From Planctomycetaceae bacterium (GTDB lineage: Bacteria > Planctomycetota > Planctomycetia > Gemmatales > Gemmataceae): 64,000 bases of DNA. The position numbers and the translations under genes were made by a program. Positions 10,110 through 19,945 of the stretch are shown piece after piece (within the stretch, counting starts at the first letter, position 1; every line of letters starts with the position of its first letter). The notes beneath the pieces were generated by a model. That model had not been told where the DNA came from. It was given only the letters and a program-made list of their open reading frames with translations, and did not search any database. The stretch is from the NCBI GenBank assembly GCA_013823135.1, contig PNLP01000006.1, forward strand, positions 124,001 through 188,000, in the 5' to 3' direction.

Positions 10110-11750
10110 ATGCGGAAGTGGTGGTTCTGGGGCTTGATCGTCAGCCTCGCCGGCGCGGCAGGGATCGTATTCGTTCCGGGACTTCGTTCGACGAAGCTGA
10201 CCGCACGCCCTCGCCCCGTGCCCGAGAACGACCGCGAAATTGCCTGGCTTCACAATCCCACATCCTTTGAAACGTGGGAACATTTCGTCTGGGGGGTGAA
10301 ACGCGCCGAGATGGCTGGCGACGGCGGGCCGGCAGGGCTCGTGGTCGATGACTCGGAAGCATTTCCGGACAAGACCACAGCCGTGCCCGAAGTCGTGATT
10401 CGGCGTGCCGGGTTCACCGGGGCGATTCGCATTCGCTGGTACAAAATCACCGACGCAACCACGCAGGAGGATTGGGTAAAGGCACTCGCCCGAAGCAACC
10501 CGCCTCCCCTCGCGATCCTGGGCGGATGGTCGAGCGATCGAGCTCGCGTACTCGCAGACGCGATGCGCCAGGCGAACTGGGTCGCTGCCCGCCCGCTCTT
10601 GTTTTTCTCCACGGCCACCGCGGACAAGGTGGATCCTGACGACGACGACGTTGCACGAGGCGTGGCTGGCCCAAACCTGATCTCGATCTACGACCGATCA
10701 TTCCGGTTCTGTTTCACGAACCGCCAGATGGCCGACTCCGTCACGGACTTTGTGCTTTCCGACCCGACATTGAGGCCCGGACCCATCGTGTGGCCTGGGG
10801 TGCGAGCCCTCGGAATTTCGGGACTTGCGCCCTGGGTCGGGCTTGCGACACTGGCTGCGAATTCGTTTCCGGTTGGGGAACCACTCCCGGCACACGTGAT
10901 CGAATGGCGAGACGACCCGTATTCCACCGACCTGAGCTTCAAATTCCGTGAGGCGCTTCACCAACGGGCGAGGCTTAACCCACGTCTACCTCAGATAGCG
11001 GTCACAACCCACTCCGTTCCTTTCAGCACCGGAAGGCTCAACCGTGCGAACCCCGCCGAGGCTCAGGTTGCAGAACACATCCTTGCGAACCTTCCACCAC
11101 CGGGAATGCGTTCGGTGCTCGTGATCCCGACGGTTTCTGCACCGGCTCGTCGAACCTTGCGGGCACTCGTTCAGGGTGATCCGATGATCGGTCGGCAACT
11201 TGTGGCGGTGACCGGGGACGGAATGGGTGTCAACACGTTCTTCCGCGATCGCGAGTTCGCCTGGCCTGTTCGCTCGATCGCGATCCCCCTCGTTCTGTTC
11301 ACACATGCCGATCCGTTCGGGTGGGATTACGCGGGAAAGGGGATGCCACCTCCACCGGGGTACGAACTGTTGTCTCCGCAATCTGGGAAAGCTCGGTCCA
11401 GTACGGAGGACTTCAGACTGTATACACGCCTCACTCGGGTGGTCGCGACTGCTGTGTTTCCCGAAGGCGAATCCAACCTCGTCGGGGATCCTGACGCTGT
11501 GACCGAGCGGCTCCACTCCCTGCACCCCGCGTTCTTCGATAAGTCAGGTGATCGCCTGAGTGGTAGCGGTGAGCACATCGTTGTCCTGCGGCCAACGTTC
11601 ACTACCGGCACACCGCGAGGTCGACCTCAACCCGATGGCGTGTTGGAAGTGTATGCGCGAGAATCCGGCGACTCTGGCTGGGAGAGGGTTCACGCCCGAC
11701 CGCTCGCTCGGGCTGAGGGAACGGGATACGAAGGGGGCACCCAAGAATGA
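10110..11750 (+). CDS. Periplasmic solute-binding-like protein coupled to histidine kinase
   Basis: A 546-residue exported protein. The ATG at 10110 has a GGAGG 6 bases upstream and leads into a signal/anchor segment (WWFWGLIVSLAGAAGIVFV); the longer frame runs back through the palindrome and is rejected. The body alternates beta strands and helices in the manner of type I periplasmic-binding folds (for example PPPLAILGGWSSDRARVLADA, GPIVWPGVRAL, MRSVLVIPTVSAPA), but no ligand motif can be named. Its stop overlaps the kinase start (ATGA at 11747-11750), so the two are translated together and the protein is probably the extracytoplasmic sensor input of the kinase. Confidence 0.6.
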   Translation: MRKWWFWGLIVSLAGAAGIVFVPGLRSTKLTARPRPVPENDREIAWLHNPTSFETWEHFVWGVKRAEMAGDGGPAGLVVDDSEAFPDKTTAVPEVVIRRAGFTGAIRIRWYKITDATTQEDWVKALARSNPPPLAILGGWSSDRARVLADAMRQANWVAARPLLFFSTATADKVDPDDDDVARGVAGPNLISIYDRSFRFCFTNRQMADSVTDFVLSDPTLRPGPIVWPGVRALGISGLAPWVGLATLAANSFPVGEPLPAHVIEWRDDPYSTDLSFKFREALHQRARLNPRLPQIAVTTHSVPFSTGRLNRANPAEAQVAEHILANLPPPGMRSVLVIPTVSAPARRTLRALVQGDPMIGRQLVAVTGDGMGVNTFFRDREFAWPVRSIAIPLVLFTHADPFGWDYAGKGMPPPPGYELLSPQSGKARSSTEDFRLYTRLTRVVATAVFPEGESNLVGDPDAVTERLHSLHPAFFDKSGDRLSGSGEHIVVLRPTFTTGTPRGRPQPDGVLEVYARESGDSGWERVHARPLARAEGTGYEGGTQE

Positions 11751-13477
11751 GCAATTCCGCCTACTGGCAAGAACGGCCGACGCTCGCTCCCCTGCCCTTC
11801 TGGCCGTATTTCGTTCGCCTACTGCCGTTGATTGTGCTCTGGCTCGTGATGGCTTTGCTCCTCACGTGGCTCCTTTATGCTCGGGCGGCATGGAGCGAAG
11901 AGTCCGATAGAGCCGACATGCGCGAGTGGCTCGACAACACGAGAATCTTTCGCAAAACCCTCGCGGAACTCACTCGCGAGCACGTCGAGCTCTTGCTTGA
12001 CCCAGCACCGGGGCCGGATCACCCCAATCGCCTCAAGAACAAACGCGATGAGATATCCGAGCAAATTCGCGCGATGACCGAAGCTCCGCGTGTGTACTCA
12101 TCGCAACTGCCGCTGTTCCCGGAGTTCTACAAGCTAGAAGTTGATTACGAGGGTGTTCATCCCCCCGCGGGCCGGGATGCGTCCCCGATTCGTTGGGAGT
12201 CGCCCAAGCCGAAACCGGGTGGGCACGCACGCGCACAGCTTCACACGTTGAGTTTCGAACCGCCGCTTGGGAGGCCTGATGCGACCGCCGTGATTCGACT
12301 GGAGTATCGCCTTCACACCTTTCATCAGATGCAGAAGCAACAGGACGATTTCCGTTTCTGGCAGTCGATCACCGCAGCAATCCTGATTCCGACCACACTC
12401 TTCGTTGGGTGGTTAGTTTTTCGTTTCCTCCAGAGAGAACGAGCACGTGAACTCGCCAGGCTTCAGGCCGCACATGCCAACGAACAGCGTGAACGCGAAC
12501 TCTTGCAGGCTCAGGTCGCGCATCAACTCGCGGAACAGGAACTCCTGGAAACGCAAGTGAAGCAACAGGCTGCGGAGCATGCGACGGAGGAACTGGGTCG
12601 ACAGATTCTGGAACAACAGCTCGATGCTGCGAGATTGGAAAGCCGTGCCGCCGAGGCCGAGAAGGCCGCATTAGAACTGAAGTCGCAACTCTACGCCAGC
12701 ATCGGCATCATGGCCGGGAGCTACGCACACAACATCAAGAACCTGCTTGTCCGGCCAAACGATCTGCTGAGCCGCTGCATTGATTCCAACGGAACGACGC
12801 GTGAGCAGCAAGGAATGCTGCAAGAGGTCAAGAACACGCTCGGGACTGTGACGGAGCGACTGCAACAGATTCTTCGAACGGTCCGCCGCGACCCTGCGAA
12901 CGCGGAGATCATCCGGGTCGATCTCGTCGCGCTGGTTGACGAGTCGCAACACACGTGGGCGGAGATGGGCCGCGATAAGTGGAAGATTGCGATCACCGCG
13001 AAACTCCCTGATGAGCCACAGTGGGTGAACGGTGACCTGTCGCACCTTCAGCAAGCGATCGAGAACCTGGTCTTCAACGCGAGGGACGCCACCTTTGAGA
13101 TGCGGAACCATCTTCGCGACGAAGCCAAACGCGCGGCTGATCCTGTGCAGCGCCGCCAGAAACTGCTCGACGCCGCGTCGTGGAAGGGCGAAGTCGCACT
13201 CCAGGTTTTCCGCGATGGTGATTCCGCCGTGCTGGAAGTGCGCGACAACGGGATCGGCATGACGGAGGAAGTCCGCGAGAATTGCCTCAAAACCCACTTC
13301 ACCACAAAGCGCGACAACGCGCTTTACGAAGGGTACAGCGCCGGGATGGGGTTGGGGTTGTCGTTCGTCGCGGTGGTTCTGGAACACCATTCCGCAAGTC
13401 TGGAGATCGAATCCGCTCCGCTCCACGGTACATCGTTCCGGTTGCGATTCCCACTCGCACGATCCGACACGAAATGA
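11747..13477 (+). CDS. Membrane sensor histidine kinase
   Basis: A 576-residue kinase. One membrane segment near residues 24-45 and another near 203-226 enclose an extracytoplasmic domain of about 150 residues. A long Glu/Gln-rich coiled coil follows, then a phosphoacceptor helix (GSYAHNIKNLL, His as likely phosphosite) and an HATPase domain with N box (ENLVFNARDA), G1 (DNGIGM) and G2 (GMGLGLSFV). No receiver domain is fused and no response regulator is next to it, so the partner must be encoded elsewhere. Coupled by an ATGA overlap to the binding-protein-like gene upstream. Confidence 0.9.
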   Translation: MSNSAYWQERPTLAPLPFWPYFVRLLPLIVLWLVMALLLTWLLYARAAWSEESDRADMREWLDNTRIFRKTLAELTREHVELLLDPAPGPDHPNRLKNKRDEISEQIRAMTEAPRVYSSQLPLFPEFYKLEVDYEGVHPPAGRDASPIRWESPKPKPGGHARAQLHTLSFEPPLGRPDATAVIRLEYRLHTFHQMQKQQDDFRFWQSITAAILIPTTLFVGWLVFRFLQRERARELARLQAAHANEQRERELLQAQVAHQLAEQELLETQVKQQAAEHATEELGRQILEQQLDAARLESRAAEAEKAALELKSQLYASIGIMAGSYAHNIKNLLVRPNDLLSRCIDSNGTTREQQGMLQEVKNTLGTVTERLQQILRTVRRDPANAEIIRVDLVALVDESQHTWAEMGRDKWKIAITAKLPDEPQWVNGDLSHLQQAIENLVFNARDATFEMRNHLRDEAKRAADPVQRRQKLLDAASWKGEVALQVFRDGDSAVLEVRDNGIGMTEEVRENCLKTHFTTKRDNALYEGYSAGMGLGLSFVAVVLEHHSASLEIESAPLHGTSFRLRFPLARSDTK

Positions 13478-13479
13478 GA

Positions 13480-13515
13480 ATGCCGTGACGCGGTGACGAG
13501 ACCGCGACACGGCAT
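13480..13515. terminator. Bidirectional terminator-like hairpin between convergent genes
   Basis: ATGCCGTG-ACGCGGT (13480-13494) pairs with ACCGCG-a-CACGGCAT (13501-13515) around a six-base loop. It sits exactly between the converging kinase and acetylesterase genes. No strong T run is present, so termination is an inference. Confidence 0.6.
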
Positions 13516-13534
13516 CAGCATGAGGCAGCAACGA

Positions 13535-15139
13535 TTACTTCTTCGGGGCAGTCGTATAAGGCGTTTCATCCGTGCGGAACGGGGTCGCGGGCAATCCTTC
13601 CTTGTTGAACAAGTTTAGGGTCGGCTTGGCGAAGTTCAGCCAGCCATAACGAACGGCCGTGACCTTCTCGACCTTATCGCTCGTGACTATAATGCTGTCG
13701 CCCTTGATGGTCGCCTTCGCGGGAACAAAGACTCCATCGGCACCGGCAACGGTGAAGCCTGCAAGTCCGTCGCCCTTCGCAACAAGACCACCGCCAACAT
13801 GGTCGAAGTTCAGCGTGGCGGTCGCGCCATCGAATTTGGCGTCCTTGAAGACTGGTCCGCTGTGAACAATCTTTTTGCCATACTCGATGCCGAGCGCGGC
13901 TAACGCCAAGCGTTCACCGACTGGGCCCTTCGGCTTCGGGTGAATGTCCTTCTCGTCGCCAACATCGGTGATGACAGCCATGCCAACTTTCGGCAACTTC
14001 TTGGTCGTGTAAAGTTGGGAATCGCGCAGTTCCGCGTAGCGAACGCCTTCCGAGTTGCCATCCCAGAACGGAGCGAGTTGCACAAGCATGAATGGCAATT
14101 CACACCCGAACCGCTTCCGCCAATCCTCGATCATGGCTGGGAACAGAGTCCGGTATTCAAATGCTTTCCCCGCGTTCGACTCACCCTGATACCAGATTGC
14201 GCCCTTCACTTTGAAGGCGAGTAATGGATGAATCATCGCGTTGTAAAGCACGCCGGGTGTGCCGGACCCCAGTGCTGGAGCCGTCGCACCTGGCTTCGCC
14301 GGTTGCTTGGGTTCTGGCTTGCCATCAGCTTTCGCTTTGGCTGCGTCAATCTTCCACTTTTCAAGAGCCTTCTCATACGCAGCCATCGCGGCCTTCTGAT
14401 CGTAGGAATCGTAGGCTTTGGCAGCGGCTCGTCCTGCCTCTGCGTAGTACTTCAGGCTCGGGTCCGCATCGAGTGCTTCGAGGCTGGTCCAAGCCTGTGC
14501 CGGCGTGCCGCCCCATGACGTATGGATGAGCCCAACTGGAACGTCGAGTTCCTTCTGAAGTTTTTGACCGAAATGGTAGGCAACTGCGGAGAAACCACCA
14601 ACCGTTTCGGGAGACGATTCGACCCACGCAGTGAAGTGACTCAGATCGTCCTGGTTGTCGATTGGTCGCGGGGCAGTCCGTTTTTTCACGGTGTAGAGGC
14701 GGAGGTTTGGGTTCTTCGCCCCTTCTTTAACCTTCTCCGGAGTTTCGCCCGCGTTCACGGACCACTCCATGTTCGATTGACCCGAACAGACCCATACTTC
14801 ACCAACTGCGACATTCTTGAACTCAGCAGTATTCTTCCCTTTGATGGTGAGAGTGAAGCCGGTTCCGGCCTTCTGTTTGCCGAGTTTCACAGCCCATTTG
14901 CCGTCTTTGTCGGCCGTGATTCCAGACGCTGAGGCCGAAGCCTCTGTGGCGGTTTTACGTTCGAGAGTCACATTGACCTGTTCACCGGGTGCTGCCGTGC
15001 CGAACACAGCAACTTCAGTCCCCTGTTGGAGGACCATGTTGTCCGAGAAGATTGGGTGAGGTTTAACGTCGGCACGGGCAGCACTGGCGGATAGCCCACC
15101 GAAGAGTGCGGCCAGCGATACGACTTTCAACAAACGCAT
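13535..15139 (-). CDS. Secreted sialate O-acetylesterase-like SGNH hydrolase
   Basis: A 534-residue exported esterase of the SASA family, which removes acetyl groups from sialic acids or other glycans. The ATG at 15139 gives a clean signal peptide (LLKVVSLAALFGGLSASAARA) and has a GGAG upstream. A beta-sandwich domain (residues 25-110) precedes the SGNH domain: nucleophile block GEVWVCSGQSNMEW, then TSWGGTPAQAWTS, WYQGESNAG, and the distal DIHPKPKGPVGERLAL carrying the catalytic Asp-x-His. All four blocks are intact, so it is probably active. Stands alone between a convergent kinase and a Ser/Thr kinase in the same direction. Confidence 0.9.
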   Translation of the reverse strand: MRLLKVVSLAALFGGLSASAARADVKPHPIFSDNMVLQQGTEVAVFGTAAPGEQVNVTLERKTATEASASASGITADKDGKWAVKLGKQKAGTGFTLTIKGKNTAEFKNVAVGEVWVCSGQSNMEWSVNAGETPEKVKEGAKNPNLRLYTVKKRTAPRPIDNQDDLSHFTAWVESSPETVGGFSAVAYHFGQKLQKELDVPVGLIHTSWGGTPAQAWTSLEALDADPSLKYYAEAGRAAAKAYDSYDQKAAMAAYEKALEKWKIDAAKAKADGKPEPKQPAKPGATAPALGSGTPGVLYNAMIHPLLAFKVKGAIWYQGESNAGKAFEYRTLFPAMIEDWRKRFGCELPFMLVQLAPFWDGNSEGVRYAELRDSQLYTTKKLPKVGMAVITDVGDEKDIHPKPKGPVGERLALAALGIEYGKKIVHSGPVFKDAKFDGATATLNFDHVGGGLVAKGDGLAGFTVAGADGVFVPAKATIKGDSIIVTSDKVEKVTAVRYGWLNFAKPTLNLFNKEGLPATPFRTDETPYTTAPKK

Positions 15140-15250
15140 GGGGAGGACTCCGTGATTGAAGCAGACGGGAAACACAGGGCGGGTGTGCGACAGGTTAATC
15201 GGCTGAGTGGCGAATGGCAATGAATTAGCTGAAATGACAACACGGTATCA

Positions 15251-17368
15251 CTACGGTGGATCGAGCCCGAACTCGGGTTCTGATCGTAATTCCATGAGAC
15301 GCCATACCGGGGCAACTTCGGACCAGAACCTCAGAAGTGATACGGCAAGAATGGTCTTAGCCGACGCCAAAAGCCGAGTATTTTCGGGGGTCTTTCGGAC
15401 TCCCAACACCCTCGCCTCGCGAAACGCAAATTTCGCGACATGGACCTGCTCGACGGCCGAACCAGTGAAACGAAGTACGTTCGCCAGTTGGGCATGGGCG
15501 AGGATCGCGGTACGTCGGTACTTCTCGGCAGCATGCTTTGGAACCACAGATTCGATAACTCTTGTCGCCTCCCTGTAGGCAGCCTCTGCATCCGAATGTT
15601 TGTTGTGATTGAAGAGGGCATTACCTGCGTTCACCAGCGAGTCCGTCAGCTTCCACCGCGGTTCGGGATCGTTGGGAACGGCGTCCGCCCACTTCCTTGC
15701 GGCGTCAGCAGCAGCTCGGTACTCGATGGCTGATTGAAGGTGGTTGTCGTTGAGGTATTCGAGGAACCCAAGCCAGTGAGAAACGTCGGCCACGTCGTTC
15801 AGCCATTCTGTCGACTCACCAGCCTGTTGAGCCACCTCGTCGCGAAATCGTCGGACCGAGTCGATGAGTTTGTTTCGGTACTCACGAAACTCTGGACCCT
15901 CGAATCGGGTGTCTCGTGAAAATTCGTAAAGCGTTGTGCGAATAACCTGTCGGGCGATTTGGAGATTGTCCTCCGCGTGTTTGCGGGCCTGCTCTGCCCG
16001 CGTACGCTCAAGCTCAGCTGCAGCCTTTTGCTTCTCGGCCGCAGCGAGGGCTGCCCCGAGTTCATCACGGGCCAACTCAGCGGCGTTTCTAAGTGCAGTT
16101 GCGTCGGAGTGTGCCCGCTCCGCATCCCCACGGGCCGTTTGTTCGATCGAAACGGACCGAGTCAGTGCGACCGCCAATCCGCTCGTGATGGCACAGCCGC
16201 ATGCCGAGATTCCGAGAAACAAAGCCGGAATCGGATTTCGTCGCACCCAACGCCAAGATCGCTCGAACGGCCCAATTGGTCGAGCATGGATCGGGAGGCC
16301 TGCGAGGTATCGGCCCAATTCGTCGAGGAGATCACGGATCGACAGGTAACGCCGGGCGGGATCCTTTTCGAGGCACTTCGCGACGATCACACCAAGGTCA
16401 CGTGGAAGAGTGGGAACGATTTTTCGGATCGAGGGTGGATCAACCCGGAGGATCTTGTCCATGACCTCGGCAGCGTCCGTCCCCACAAATGGCGGGCGGC
16501 CCACCAAGAGCTCGTAAAGAACGGCACCAAGTCCGTAGACATCGACTCCGGGACCAACACGCCTGCTCCCTCGAACCTGCTCGGGTGCCATGTAGTTTGG
16601 CGTTCCACACGCCATTCCCGGAACAGTGAGATCTGCTCCACCCTCTATTGCCTTGGCGAGACCAAAGTCTGTGACTTTGGGGACGAGGGAAATCGGTGCC
16701 GGGGAATCCTGGTTTATTGGCAGTGAATCGACGTCGAGTTGACAATCCGACACACCGATCAGGCTCTCTTCCGTACCAAGGAGGATGTTCGCGGGTTTGA
16801 GATCGCGATGGACGATACCGTTCTCGTGGGCATGGAGCATTCCTCGACCAATCGCCATAGCGAGTTGGACTGCGAGTCGCGGGGCGACAGGTTTCTCGCC
16901 CTGCCAGCGTCGGAGAGTGCCCCCCTCGACAAGTTCCAGAGCGATGTAGGAAAAACCCGCATGCTCACCGACATCGTAAACCTGGACGATATTCGGGTGT
17001 CGGAGTCTTGCGCCGGCCTCAGCCTCCAGTCGGAATCGTGTCTTGTCTTCGCTGCTGGCGTGTGGGCCAGCAATGATCACCTTGAGCGCGACAAGTCGAT
17101 TGAGACTCCTTTGCCGGGCGCGGTAAACGACACCCATTCCACCACGCCCCAACTCGCCCAGGATCTCGTAGCCAGGAAATGTGACTGGAGGGACTGAGTT
17201 TGGAGAGGTATGGATGACGATTGGGCCGCTGTGCAGAGTATTGAAGAGATCTGACGACGCACCGGTGCTTGGCGATGCCAGGGGCGTGAGTGGCTCAACC
17301 CCGTGTTTTGGGTCAGATGGTGGGTTCGGGACTGCGGGTATTCGCAGTATTTTGGTCGAATCACTCAT
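15251..17368 (-). CDS. Transmembrane Hanks-type Ser/Thr protein kinase with coiled coil
   Basis: A 705-residue kinase. The kinase domain spans roughly residues 67-340: Gly loop GRGGMGVVY, VALKV lysine, HRDLKPANILL catalytic loop, TDFGLA, and MAPEQVRG. A membrane segment follows (PALFLGISACGCAITSGLAV, about 382-402), then an Ala/Glu-rich coiled coil, then a helical TPR-like region to the C-terminus (EYRAAADAARKWADAVP, SDAEAAYREATRVI). This is the common planctomycete layout with a cytoplasmic N-terminal kinase. The TRIC-like gene lies 85 bases upstream on the same strand. Substrate unknown. Confidence 0.93.
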   Translation of the reverse strand: MSDSTKILRIPAVPNPPSDPKHGVEPLTPLASPSTGASSDLFNTLHSGPIVIHTSPNSVPPVTFPGYEILGELGRGGMGVVYRARQRSLNRLVALKVIIAGPHASSEDKTRFRLEAEAGARLRHPNIVQVYDVGEHAGFSYIALELVEGGTLRRWQGEKPVAPRLAVQLAMAIGRGMLHAHENGIVHRDLKPANILLGTEESLIGVSDCQLDVDSLPINQDSPAPISLVPKVTDFGLAKAIEGGADLTVPGMACGTPNYMAPEQVRGSRRVGPGVDVYGLGAVLYELLVGRPPFVGTDAAEVMDKILRVDPPSIRKIVPTLPRDLGVIVAKCLEKDPARRYLSIRDLLDELGRYLAGLPIHARPIGPFERSWRWVRRNPIPALFLGISACGCAITSGLAVALTRSVSIEQTARGDAERAHSDATALRNAAELARDELGAALAAAEKQKAAAELERTRAEQARKHAEDNLQIARQVIRTTLYEFSRDTRFEGPEFREYRNKLIDSVRRFRDEVAQQAGESTEWLNDVADVSHWLGFLEYLNDNHLQSAIEYRAAADAARKWADAVPNDPEPRWKLTDSLVNAGNALFNHNKHSDAEAAYREATRVIESVVPKHAAEKYRRTAILAHAQLANVLRFTGSAVEQVHVAKFAFREARVLGVRKTPENTRLLASAKTILAVSLLRFWSEVAPVWRLMELRSEPEFGLDPP

Positions 17369-17453
17369 GCCCTGGGCCTGGGCTTTTTCACAACCTTACA
17401 ACTGCGATAATTGTACCCATCAGGCAAGGTAAAAGCGACCTTGGTAACGCAAT

Positions 17454-18125
17454 TCATCCCACGGAACCACCGTGCTGTTGCCAATCTTTCCAGTATAGCG
17501 GGCGGGTCTTCCAGTCGTATCGTACCGCCAGGAATCGGAGCACGATCCCCGCGACAGCAGCAATCAGTGCCGCGAGTTCTTCCGCACCATCGAGAACGGT
17601 TGTCACAGCAACATACAGTGCCGACGCGACCAGTGCCGCCAGGCCATAAAGTTGCCCAGGTTTGAAGATCACAGGTTCCTCGCGGGTCAGTACATCTCGC
17701 ATCATCCCGCCTCCGACAGCATTCACCACGCCCACGAGAACCGCTCCCAGTTGACCAAGCCCTGCTGCCTGAGCACGGTCCGCGCCTACGACGGCATACA
17801 CCCCGAGTCCGATTGTGTCGAAGATGAGAACCAAGAGTGAAAGTCGCCGGCCTAGTTGGTTGATGCCGATGACAACGAGGGTAGCCGCGAGAACCGCCAG
17901 GAGTATCCGGTTATCGCGAACCACGGCAGGCGGGCCGTTTTGGAGGAAGACACCGTCACGAAGAAGAGCCCCGCCCAGACCCGATACAAAGGCCAGTGCA
18001 AAAACGCCGACGTAATCGTATCTCCTACGGACGGCGACGAGCGCTCCCGCGACTGCCGAGACGAAGGTTGCCAGGACGTCGAACTCGATCGGCAACTGGA
18101 TATGTGGCTCGGGCATATGGCACAT
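17454..18125 (-). CDS. TRIC/UPF0126-type membrane channel protein
   Basis: About 223 residues forming six or seven hydrophobic helices with the duplicated glycine-rich repeats of the UPF0126 (bacterial TRIC, YicG-like) family: SGLGGALLRDGVF in the first half and NAVGGGMMRDVLT in the second. These proteins are potassium-permeable trimeric channels or small-molecule transporters. Of several in-frame ATGs, the one at 18125 sits 5 bases after a GGGG and is preferred; a start at 18116 is also possible. The long upstream open frame has no family similarity. Confidence 0.85.
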   Translation of the reverse strand: MCHMPEPHIQLPIEFDVLATFVSAVAGALVAVRRRYDYVGVFALAFVSGLGGALLRDGVFLQNGPPAVVRDNRILLAVLAATLVVIGINQLGRRLSLLVLIFDTIGLGVYAVVGADRAQAAGLGQLGAVLVGVVNAVGGGMMRDVLTREEPVIFKPGQLYGLAALVASALYVAVTTVLDGAEELAALIAAVAGIVLRFLAVRYDWKTRPLYWKDWQQHGGSVG

Positions 18126-18249
18126 CATATCCCCGGCTACCAGCACTGACTTTTCAACCCCTCGTCGAGAAGAAATGACCCCGGCACCTGCACAAAGAAA
18201 GATTCCGGGATCGCAGAAACGTATGGAACCAGTGACAGTTCGTAAGCGG

Positions 18250-18705
18250 TCAGCGGATCTCCTCCGCAGGCACTTCGTGGTACTCGAGCGCCCATTCCCG
18301 CATGAACCGCACACGTTCGGGCCGCACCCGGTAAACGATCAACGCGGGATTGTCGATTGTTCCCAGGTACTGTCTCAACAGAGGGTTCGCATCCCAGATT
18401 TCTTGCAGTAGTCGTTGGTCGGTTACGACCTCTGCGACGCCGCTGATCCGAACCTGGTCATGCTTGTTGTCAAGGTAACAAAGCTCGACTTTAGGATTCG
18501 CGGCGATCTCGGCAGTCTTGTGGTAGATCCGCAGATTGGCCACATAGACGGTAAACCGATCGGAGCGAACAGGCGAAACTGGCCGAACGCGGGGTTGATC
18601 TCCATCCATCGTGGAGAGGTAAGGAAAGCGGTCAGCGGCGATCACGGCCAGAGCAAGATCAGGGACGCTCGCTGGGTCAATCGGCTCCGGGGAGGGCTTC
18701 GACAT
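18250..18705 (-). CDS. Pyridoxamine 5'-phosphate oxidase-family protein
   Basis: A 151-residue split-barrel flavin-binding protein of the general PNPOx-like type. Seen are the early strand FPYLSTMDGDQPRVRPVSPV, typical of the flavin-contacting region, then VELCYLDNKHDQVRISGVAEV, and the late NPALIVYRVRPERVRF. It is too short and divergent to be called the vitamin B6 enzyme PdxH; such proteins often bind FMN, F420 or heme. The stop of the isomerase-like gene lies 33 bases upstream on the same strand, so the two may be co-transcribed. Confidence 0.75.
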   Translation of the reverse strand: MSKPSPEPIDPASVPDLALAVIAADRFPYLSTMDGDQPRVRPVSPVRSDRFTVYVANLRIYHKTAEIAANPKVELCYLDNKHDQVRISGVAEVVTDQRLLQEIWDANPLLRQYLGTIDNPALIVYRVRPERVRFMREWALEYHEVPAEEIR

Positions 18706-18738
18706 CACAGATCCTGACGCATGGGAGAGAGGGAGAGA

Positions 18739-19629
18739 TCATTTCAGCACCTCCTCACGCATCCAGCGCAAGTAGGTTTGGGCATAGCTATCGAGGTTCT
18801 CGAGCGTGCCACCGCCACGGATGGGCGAACACATTTCGTAGGTTGCGAGACCATCAAACCCGCCATCACGAAGTCCACGAAAGAAAGCCCGATAATCAAT
18901 AAACCCCGTTCCGAACGGAACGGCTCGAACAAGTTCGGGACCCTCGGTTTCGTAATTCACCAACTCGGGGCGGTAGCGGTAGCGTGGCATCAGGATGTAA
19001 TCGGCGTTTGTCGAGATCGCCGTCAGGGGTGCGGCGAGCTTTGCCGCGGCATAAAGATCCTCGCCGCGCAACGCCGGGGACCAGGCGTCGAACCCCAACT
19101 TACAGTTAGGACGATCCACGTCGTTCAGGAGTTCCAACAACGCTGCAGTGTGAAGTGCCACGTCGTGGTGATTATGGATTGCAACAGTCATTTTGTAGTT
19201 TGCGGCTCGGTCGCACATCTCACGGAGAACACCGACGACTCGAAGCCAACTCGCATGAGGGTTTTGCCCTGGCGTCTCATAGGCTGTGAATACCCGAACG
19301 ATCGTTGCCCCCAAAAGCGAGCCGAGTCGGCACAGCGACTCCACGTAGGCGATCTGCATCTCGAGGAAGGGAACTTCCAAAGCCACTGCGGGCCGCAGAT
19401 CGGTATAGGCGGCAATGACAGGGCACTTCATTCCGGTTGACTTGATCTCATCCGCAATCGCTGAAGCTGTTGAATCGTCGAAGTCGAGTGGCGAGAGGTG
19501 TGGCCGTTTCCCAGCGAGCATGATCGCGTCAAACCCAAGATCGGCGGCGTGACGTACGAACGTCTTGAGGTCGAGCGATGCCTGGCCCCACAGGCCGCCA
19601 TAACTGATGGAGAACAGTCCGAGTTGCAT
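18739..19629 (-). CDS. Sugar phosphate isomerase/epimerase-like TIM barrel protein
   Basis: A 296-residue AP-endonuclease-2/xylose-isomerase-like barrel. Metal-site elements are visible: VAIHNHHDVALHT, LGFDAWSPALRGED and the late LATYEMCSP glutamate. The ATG at 19629 has a GGGGGC a few bases upstream and gives the usual barrel start (LGLFSISYGGLWGQASLDL); earlier in-frame ATGs exist. Substrate not deducible; planctomycetes have many such enzymes acting on sugars or inositols. Confidence 0.75.
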   Translation of the reverse strand: MQLGLFSISYGGLWGQASLDLKTFVRHAADLGFDAIMLAGKRPHLSPLDFDDSTASAIADEIKSTGMKCPVIAAYTDLRPAVALEVPFLEMQIAYVESLCRLGSLLGATIVRVFTAYETPGQNPHASWLRVVGVLREMCDRAANYKMTVAIHNHHDVALHTAALLELLNDVDRPNCKLGFDAWSPALRGEDLYAAAKLAAPLTAISTNADYILMPRYRYRPELVNYETEGPELVRAVPFGTGFIDYRAFFRGLRDGGFDGLATYEMCSPIRGGGTLENLDSYAQTYLRWMREEVLK

Positions 19630-19945
19630 CAGAGCCCCCAGCATGAGGGGAGGGACAAGTGTCGTGCGATGATACCCAAGAGTCGACATCGGACAAAGCA
19701 CGGCGTAGAAATGCCCTTACAGGTTGACAACGCTCACGGGGAATGGTCCCATCAAGTTCCCGCAATACAGGACTCTCCTGGTTAACCGATATGCAGCCAC
19801 TCACAACGTTCCTGCTCATCCTTGGTCTGTTCGGGGTCGGCCGTAAAGATCCTCCCAGCGACGCCCCTGCCCCGCGGCCCATACCCGCCAAGCCCGCACC
19901 GAGTGATCCCGTCAGTGTGAACGACCAAGAAAAACCAAAGTCCGT

